The translations under genes and the position numbers were made by a program. Positions 7,165 through 10,572 of a stretch of 10,572 bases of DNA are shown here, piece by piece; positions within the stretch are counted from its first letter, which is position 1; every line of letters begins with the position of its first letter. A model generated the notes under the pieces. The model worked only from the letters and a program-made list of their open reading frames with translations, searched no databases and was not told the origin of the DNA. The stretch lies in contig JAFCEA010000028.1 of NCBI GenBank assembly GCA_017609385.1, forward strand, positions 1-10,572, given 5' to 3'. The stretch is from Candidatus Woesearchaeota archaeon. Its GTDB lineage: Archaea > Nanobdellota > Nanobdellia > Woesearchaeales > CG1-02-33-12.

Positions 7165-7174
7165 CTTTATATAC
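7165..7174 (+). promoter_or_regulatory. TATA box for the 70-residue ORF
   Basis: CTTTATATAC follows an AAGCAAAG BRE-like run and lies about 45 bases before the ATG at 7215, giving a short leader that contains GGAGG (7206-7210), four bases before the ATG. This is one of the few genes here with both a leader and a consensus Shine-Dalgarno. Confidence 0.55.
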
Positions 7175-7214
7175 TAGTTTTTTTAATGGCAGGCATTAAA
7201 ACCTTGGAGGCAAA

Positions 7215-7427
7215 ATGAAAATATCTATTTTTAAAAAACAAGCTCCAGAAGCAGTTAAAGAACAAACAGATGCCAGTAAAATAGAAAAAACTTATCAAAT
7301 AAAAGATGAAAAAACTGTAACACCTCGTGATGTTGTTATTGCTTCTATTTATGATATAGGAGCAATTATTGACTATCATGAATGTAAGGGCGTGTATATA
7401 AAAAGTAATCAAGCAAAAACTATATAA
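7215..7427 (+). CDS. Small hypothetical protein upstream of orc1/cdc6
   Basis: Unrecognised 70-residue soluble protein. The first 40 residues are lysine/glutamate-rich and probably flexible. The rest (RDVVIASIYDIGAIIDYHEC, then GVYIKS) looks like a small folded helix-strand unit with one cysteine. Expression signals are good: a TATA box at 7165-7174 and GGAGG four bases before the ATG, stronger than for most genes in the window. Its last codons overlap the TATA box that should drive the following orc1/cdc6-like gene, so readthrough from this gene could affect the next promoter. No function can be assigned from sequence alone. Confidence 0.65.
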   Translation: MKISIFKKQAPEAVKEQTDASKIEKTYQIKDEKTVTPRDVVIASIYDIGAIIDYHECKGVYIKSNQAKTI

Positions 7428-7428
7428 A
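7421..7428 (+). promoter_or_regulatory. TATA box for the orc1/cdc6-like gene
   Basis: TATATAAA overlaps the stop of the 70-residue ORF and is centred about 27 bases before the ATG at 7451, with a T-rich stretch between. The spacing fits leaderless initiation at 7451. That supports the short frame 7451-7546 as the true N-terminus of the broken gene. Confidence 0.6.
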
Positions 7429-7450
7429 CTTCTTTCTTTTATTTTGTTTT

Positions 7451-7546
7451 ATGGCCTTGTTCAAAGATATGCTGAAAGCAGATGAATCCCTTTTTAAGAA
7501 TTCTGTTGCCCTGGATTATGACTATATGCCAAAGCTAATTAAATGA
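7451..7546 (+). pseudogene. Orc1/Cdc6-like gene, 5' fragment cut off by a frameshift
   Basis: This 31-codon frame encodes an N-terminus typical of archaeal Orc1/Cdc6-type AAA+ proteins: MALFKDMLKADESLFKN, then ALDYDYMPKLI. It is preceded by a well-placed TATA box. It runs into TGA at 7544-7546, and the rest of the protein continues in the next frame as NEQFQMASCIKPLF. Relatives usually have a P-x-R-E-like segment between PKLI and the NEQ helix. That segment is missing here, so a deletion of a length that breaks the frame (about 11 bases, by inference) fits better than a single-base error. See the downstream 957-base ORF for the body of the protein. Confidence 0.7.
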
Positions 7547-7556
7547 GCAGTTTCAG

Positions 7557-8513
7557 ATGGCCTCATGCATTAAGCCATTGTTCCAGAAAAGGAATGGAAG
7601 GAATCTTTTCATATATGGTGTTCCTGGTATCGGAAAAACCCTTGCATGCAAGAATGTTTTAAAGGAGCTTGAACAGGAATCAGACGAGATATTCCCAATC
7701 TACATAAACTGCTGGCAAAAGAACACAAGCTTCAAGATATTAATTGAGATATGCAACCTTCTTGATTATAAATTAACGCATAATAAAAAAACAGATGAAT
7801 TATTTAACATTGTCAAGGGCATATTAAACAAGAAATCAGCTGTTTTTGTTTTTGACGAAGCAGACAAGCTTGATGACTTCGATTTTCTTTACTCAATCAT
7901 GGAGGAAATCTACCGCAGGTCAATATTTCTCATAAACAACGACAGCACCTGGCTTTCTGAGCTTGAAGACAGGATAAAATCAAGATTGATGCCAGAGATG
8001 CTTGAATTCAGGCCTTATAACAACAAGGAAATAGAGGGCATTATAAGGGAAAGAATAAAGTATGCATTCTTTGAAAATGTCTGGCAGGAAGAGGCAATTG
8101 AATTAGCTGTTGAGAAAACCTTTGAGCTGGGGGATATAAGGTCAGGATTATTTATACTAAAGGAAGCAGGCAATAATGCAGAAGATCGCTCGTCAAGAAA
8201 AATAATAGTAGATGATGTTAAAAAAGCAATGGAAAAACTGCCAGAATTCAGCTCAAAAAATACTTTAGAGCTTGATGAAGACAAAAAATTCATGCTTGAA
8301 ATAATAAAGAAAAACTCTGGGAAAAAGATAGGGGAAATTTACAAAGCTTATCAGGCAGCTGGCGGCAAGGCTGTCTATAAAACATTCCAGAGGAAGATAA
8401 CAAAACTGGAAAAAGACAATTTCATATCAACAGAAAAAATAGCTGGAGGAAAAGAAGGCAAGACAACAATAATTAATATAAAAGATATAACAAAAAAAAT
8501 TACTGATTTCTAA
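7557..8513 (+). CDS. Orc1/Cdc6-type AAA+ ATPase, main open frame (N-terminus out of frame)
   Basis: This 318-residue ORF holds almost the whole AAA+ module plus a winged helix of an archaeal Orc1/Cdc6 protein, the family that binds origins and loads the MCM helicase. Visible landmarks are Walker A GVPGIGKT at 21-28, Walker B FVFDEAD at 97-103, a sensor-1 asparagine in FLINND at 124-129, DRIKSRL at 138-144 with arginine-finger candidates, and a sensor-2 arginine in GDIRSGL at 192-198. A winged helix at about 240-312 ends the protein. The methionine at 7557 is internal to the family alignment: there is no Shine-Dalgarno or suitable promoter spacing for it, and homologous residues lie upstream in another frame (7451-7546). 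The gene is therefore either decaying, frameshifted, or affected by a sequence error. It converges on the acylphosphatase gene, with a four-base overlap of the stops. Confidence 0.8.
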   Translation: MASCIKPLFQKRNGRNLFIYGVPGIGKTLACKNVLKELEQESDEIFPIYINCWQKNTSFKILIEICNLLDYKLTHNKKTDELFNIVKGILNKKSAVFVFDEADKLDDFDFLYSIMEEIYRRSIFLINNDSTWLSELEDRIKSRLMPEMLEFRPYNNKEIEGIIRERIKYAFFENVWQEEAIELAVEKTFELGDIRSGLFILKEAGNNAEDRSSRKIIVDDVKKAMEKLPEFSSKNTLELDEDKKFMLEIIKKNSGKKIGEIYKAYQAAGGKAVYKTFQRKITKLEKDNFISTEKIAGGKEGKTTIINIKDITKKITDF

Positions 8514-8782
8514 GATTTAACTATAAAATCATCAAACTCTCCCTTGAATTTCTCATATTCAATTTTAAGATTAGCAACACATGAAAACATAGGACCCTTT
8601 CTGCAGAAACCAACCAGTTCATTAAGCTCTTTTTCATTTCCCTCTGCAACAACCTCTACATCACCATTTGGGACATTCCTCACAAAGCCCTTAAGGCCCA
8701 GTTTTCTAGCCTTGGCCTTTGTGTTATTCCGAAAGAAAACTCCCTGCACATGACCAGATATAATAATATGAATCCTTTTCAT
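8510..8782 (-). CDS. acyP: Acylphosphatase
   Basis: A complete 90-residue acylphosphatase, a small cytosolic alpha/beta enzyme that hydrolyses carboxyl-phosphate bonds such as acetyl-, carbamoyl- and 1,3-bisphosphoglycerate-type acyl phosphates. The signature GHVQGVFFR spans 10-18, with catalytic R18 in the phosphate cradle. The second signature FVRNVPNGDVEVVAEG spans 33-48 and carries N36, which positions the attacking water. The CRKGP segment at 60-64 is also usual. Length matches the family. It runs opposite to its neighbours: its stop overlaps the orc1/cdc6-like stop by four bases, and its start faces an AT-rich divergent region. TATA-like sequence at about 8803-8816 (minus strand) could drive it. 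Confidence 0.95.
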   Translation of the reverse strand: MKRIHIIISGHVQGVFFRNNTKAKARKLGLKGFVRNVPNGDVEVVAEGNEKELNELVGFCRKGPMFSCVANLKIEYEKFKGEFDDFIVKS

Positions 8783-8841
8783 AGCTAGCTAAAATAAATA
8801 CTTGTATTTTAATTTAACCTTTTGTCCAATGCATACAGGCC

Positions 8842-9054
8842 TTGAAACAAATGATTTCTTCATATATAAGCATTTTAATATCCACTGGACACTGGACAAC
8901 TGCCTTGATGAGCTATTTAAACAAAGCAGATATTCTTATTGCCAGAGGTGATAAAATGATAGACCTTAGCACAAACACTATCCAAAACCTGTTTTTCCAG
9001 CAGATAAAAACCCTGACTTTTAACACAGACAAACCAAGGCAGGTTTTTAACTAG
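8842..9054 (+). CDS. Doubtful small ORF, possibly the rear of a frameshifted gene
   Basis: A 70-codon frame from ATG 8842. I recognise no family. The rear part (ADILIARGDKMIDLSTNT, then KTLTFNTD) reads like protein. For the front part another frame competes: ATG 8829 opens with MHTGLETNDFF, then NIHWTLDNCLDELFKQ, and stops at 8951. If one A of the CAAAG at 8922-8926 is skipped, the two frames join into about 74 continuous residues ending QVFN. Promoter spacing does not decide between the starts: a TATA-like run at 8806-8816 suits 8842, and one near 8791-8801 suits 8829. It is followed 17 bases later by another small ORF. This may be a small gene, a decayed one, or chance. Confidence 0.35.
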   Translation: MKQMISSYISILISTGHWTTALMSYLNKADILIARGDKMIDLSTNTIQNLFFQQIKTLTFNTDKPRQVFN

Positions 9055-9071
9055 AGAATTTAAATCCGGGG

Positions 9072-9209
9072 GTGATTAAATTTAATTTATTTAAAAAACT
9101 GTTTAAGACAAAATTTGTAGAATGGAATGATTATAAGGCCAAAATCAATTTTTTAGAGTATTTTTACTGGCAACAGGGCGTTTACAAGCAAAGCCTAAAG
9201 AACCTTTAA
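9072..9209 (+). CDS. Doubtful 45-residue small ORF before the terminator
   Basis: A GTG-started frame encoding 45 residues: a basic, phenylalanine-rich N-terminus (MIKFNLFKKLFK) followed by an aromatic helix-like stretch (KINFLEYFYWQQGVYKQ). The pattern suits a short amphipathic or membrane-surface peptide, but I know no family. The GTG lies inside a GGGGGTGAT sequence (9068-9076) that itself looks like a strong Shine-Dalgarno, yet no ATG, GTG or TTG follows at normal spacing in this frame. The initiation site is therefore uncertain. The stop lies 14 bases before a strong terminator hairpin, consistent with this being the last cistron of a short transcript. Confidence 0.35.
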   Translation: MIKFNLFKKLFKTKFVEWNDYKAKINFLEYFYWQQGVYKQSLKNL

Positions 9210-9223
9210 TCCAAATACCTCTG

Positions 9224-9247
9224 CCCCCTCATTGAGGGGGTTTTATT
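9224..9247 (+). terminator. Intrinsic-type terminator hairpin with T-run
   Basis: CCCCCTC (9224-9230) and GAGGGGG (9234-9240) pair perfectly over seven bases around an ATT loop, followed at once by TTTTATT. This is the classic bacterial-style rho-independent terminator. It stands out in AT-rich DNA where archaeal genes normally end with T-runs and no stem. It would end a rightward transcript from the 8829-9209 region and isolate the downstream tsaC promoter. Confidence 0.8.
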
Positions 9248-9274
9248 CTGATTTATATTATTAATATTAATAAA

Positions 9275-9283
9275 ATATTTAAA
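9275..9283 (+). promoter_or_regulatory. TATA box for the tsaC/yrdC gene
   Basis: ATATTTAAA is centred about 27 bases before the ATG at 9306, placing transcription initiation at the start codon (leaderless). The GGGGAG at 9284-9289 lies too far from the ATG to serve as its Shine-Dalgarno. Confidence 0.6.
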
Positions 9284-9305
9284 GGGGAGTTACTATCACC
9301 TGATT

Positions 9306-9878
9306 ATGAGAATCTACATAAGAGAAGAACTCTTGCTGAGAAAAAATGAAGCCATCAATAAAATAAGGGATGGATCAATAATTGTACATCCAACAGACAC
9401 TATATATGGTATTGGATGTAATGCCCTTAATTCAAAGGCAGTCAATAAAATAAGAAAGATGAAAAAAAGGCAAACAATGCCTTTCTTAGTCATAGCACCA
9501 TCTAAGAAGTGGATTTATGATAATTGTGTTGTTACAGAAAATATTGAAAAATGGATAAATAAGCTGCCTGGGAGATACACATTAATACTAAAGCTTAAGA
9601 ACAAAAAAGCTGTTGCAAAAACAGTTAACAATGCATGGGATACACTTGGAGTTAGAATCCCAAAGCATTGGTTTACTGCTTTTGTTGAAAAAGCAGGTGT
9701 TCCATTTGTCACAACAAGCGCAAACATTGCTGGAGAGGACTTTATGACTTCTATTGATGACCTTAATCCAAAAATAAAAAGCAAGGTTGATTTTATTGTT
9801 TATGAAGGGGCAAAGAAGGGCAGGCCATCTAAAATCATTGATTTAACAAAAGAGAAACCTGAGATAATAAAGAGATAA
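9306..9878 (+). CDS. TsaC/YrdC-type L-threonylcarbamoyladenylate synthase
   Basis: A 190-residue single YrdC domain. The family makes threonylcarbamoyl-AMP from threonine, bicarbonate and ATP, the first step in the universal t6A modification of tRNAs that read ANN codons; the KEOPS complex then transfers the group. Visible landmarks are HPTDTIYGIGCNA at 28-40, KMKKRQTMP at 51-59 (basic KxR substrate-binding region), GVRIP at 115-119, TTSAN at 136-140 with the following IAGE, and GRPSKIIDL at 172-180. The C-terminal Sua5 domain is absent, so it is the short TsaC form rather than full Sua5. The related YciO group cannot be wholly excluded by eye. Likely leaderless, and co-transcribed with the phosphoesterase that starts three bases after its stop. 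Confidence 0.92.
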   Translation: MRIYIREELLLRKNEAINKIRDGSIIVHPTDTIYGIGCNALNSKAVNKIRKMKKRQTMPFLVIAPSKKWIYDNCVVTENIEKWINKLPGRYTLILKLKNKKAVAKTVNNAWDTLGVRIPKHWFTAFVEKAGVPFVTTSANIAGEDFMTSIDDLNPKIKSKVDFIVYEGAKKGRPSKIIDLTKEKPEIIKR

Positions 9879-9881
9879 AAT

Positions 9882-10571
9882 ATGGGAAAAAAGAAAAAGG
9901 TTGATGAGAAGGCAGGAGTTAAGAAAAAACCAACAAATAAGACCAAAACAAAACCCAAAAAATCAAGATTAAAAATACTTGCTTCTGGAGATATACACGG
10001 CGACACAGGCCTTGCAGAAAAACTTGCTGAAAAAGCAAAGAAAGAGAAGGTTGACTTAGTAATACTTTGCGGTGACTTAACATTGGGTGAGAAAGGAACC
10101 TCAAACATTATAGGCCCCTTTGTTAAGAGGAAAAAAAAGGTAATTCTTATTCCAGGAAACCATGAGACTGTTGCGACCGCTGATTTCCTTGCAGAACTTT
10201 ACGGTGCAAAAAACCTTCATGGCTATTCTGTTAAATACAAAGATGTCGGGCTTTTTGGCTGCGGCGGAGCAAACATAGGATTGTTTCAGCTAGGGGAAAA
10301 AGAAATATTTAATCTATTAAAAAAAGGCTTTGATAAAATAAAATATTTGGACAAGAAAATAATGATAACACATGTTCATCCCTCAAGCACAAAGATGGAG
10401 AAATTCACAAAAATATTTCCAGGCTCAAAAGGGGTTAAGAAAGCAATAGATGACCTGAAGCCAGACATACTTCTTTGCTCGCATGTCCATGAGGCCGAGG
10501 GCATAGAGGAAAAAGTAGGAAAAACAAGGGTTATAAATGTCGGCAGGAAAGGAAAAATAATAGAAATATAA
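9882..10571 (+). CDS. Calcineurin-like metallophosphoesterase, Icc-related (COG2129-like)
   Basis: A 229-residue phosphoesterase with a full two-metal site: GDIHGD at 36-41, GDLT at 64-67, GNHE at 92-95, a histidine pair in ITHVH at 162-166, and SHVHEAEG at 200-207. The compact Icc-like layout suggests a phosphodiester or phosphomonoester substrate that cannot be named from sequence. An unusual lysine-rich tail of about 28 residues precedes the first strand (RLKILASGDIHG). It has no hydrophobic segment and may bind nucleic acid or ribosomes. Alternatively the true start could lie further in, although no clear Shine-Dalgarno marks one. It follows the tsaC-like gene with three bases between, so the two form an operon. 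The stop lies one base before the window end, so the gene is complete. Confidence 0.9.
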   Translation: MGKKKKVDEKAGVKKKPTNKTKTKPKKSRLKILASGDIHGDTGLAEKLAEKAKKEKVDLVILCGDLTLGEKGTSNIIGPFVKRKKKVILIPGNHETVATADFLAELYGAKNLHGYSVKYKDVGLFGCGGANIGLFQLGEKEIFNLLKKGFDKIKYLDKKIMITHVHPSSTKMEKFTKIFPGSKGVKKAIDDLKPDILLCSHVHEAEGIEEKVGKTRVINVGRKGKIIEI

Positions 10572-10572
10572 C

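Larger units (their letters stand above)
8783..9305. other. 523-base region between acylphosphatase and tsaC genes, with only doubtful small ORFs
   Basis: The first about 45 bases are very AT-rich and could hold divergent promoters for acylphosphatase (leftward) and a rightward transcript. Two small, unrecognised rightward frames follow (8829/8842-9054 and 9072-9209). A strong GC hairpin with a T-run at 9224-9246 then acts as a likely terminator, and the TATA box of the tsaC gene closes the region. I see no tRNA, repeat array or insertion-sequence end. The stretch therefore looks like one rightward transcription unit of unknown product, or remnants of one. Confidence 0.5.

Noticed and set aside
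8544..8753. Plus-strand 69-codon ORF
   Set aside because: It is the shadow of the acylphosphatase gene, whose catalytic motifs are complete on the minus strand.
8782..8791. Palindrome TAGCTAGCTA beside the acylphosphatase start
   Set aside because: It is a single short palindrome in AT-rich DNA with no second copy seen and no clear link to promoter elements.
8917..8923. TTTAAAC-type slippery heptamer suggesting programmed -1 frameshifting
   Set aside because: Joining the two frames at 8829-9054 needs a +1 (or -2) shift. In the frame where the heptamer has the correct phase, a -1 slip leads to an early stop at 8951, so it does not explain the arrangement.
8783..9305. tRNA gene, CRISPR array or insertion-sequence ends in the longest non-coding stretch
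   Set aside because: No cloverleaf-like set of stems with a CCA-type acceptor, no regularly spaced repeats and no terminal inverted repeats could be found by reading both strands.
9800..10108. Minus-strand 102-codon ORF rich in serine and phenylalanine
   Set aside because: This composition is what the lysine/glutamate-rich N-terminus of the phosphoesterase and the end of the tsaC gene give when read in reverse.

Overview
This AT-rich window looks like part of an archaeal chromosome, most likely a DPANN lineage of the Woesearchaeota/Pacearchaeota kind. Several genes have an archaeal TATA box centred about 24-31 bases before the start codon and no room for a leader. The protein families also fit: a PIN-ATPase-KH protein of the archaeal PINA/COG1855 type, an MJ0882-like methyltransferase, an Orc1/Cdc6 ATPase and a short TsaC/YrdC protein. 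The lineage is inferred from gene content and promoter style; no rRNA or tRNA is present to fix it.

Layout. 54-1294: two adjacent, distantly similar membrane-anchored proteins of unknown function, with candidate N-glycosylation sites and paired cysteines. 1336-2111: an MJ0882-like methyltransferase followed by a 4-base-overlapping lysine-rich small ORF. 2139-2483 (minus): a single-domain cupin that lacks the usual histidine pair. 2596-3832: a YhaM-like OB-fold/HD phosphohydrolase or exonuclease that seems to lack a normal start codon, then a small two-helix membrane protein. 3893-5719: the PINA-like ATPase. 5807-7087: seryl-tRNA synthetase. 7215-7427: an unrecognised 70-residue ORF. 7451-8513: an Orc1/Cdc6-type AAA+ protein whose reading frame is broken near the N-terminus. 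8510-8782 (minus): acylphosphatase. 8783-9305: a 523-base stretch with two doubtful small ORFs and a strong bacterial-style hairpin plus T-run. 9306-10571: a TsaC/YrdC tRNA-modification enzyme and an Icc-like metallophosphoesterase in tandem.

Most of the window is information processing: translation (SerRS, TsaC, methyltransferase), nucleic-acid turnover (YhaM-like) and replication or repair (Orc1/Cdc6, PINA). I see no CRISPR array, transposon or clear new multi-gene system. The points most worth a second look are the disrupted Orc1/Cdc6 gene, the missing start codon of the YhaM-like gene, and the orphan stretch that ends in an intrinsic-type terminator.
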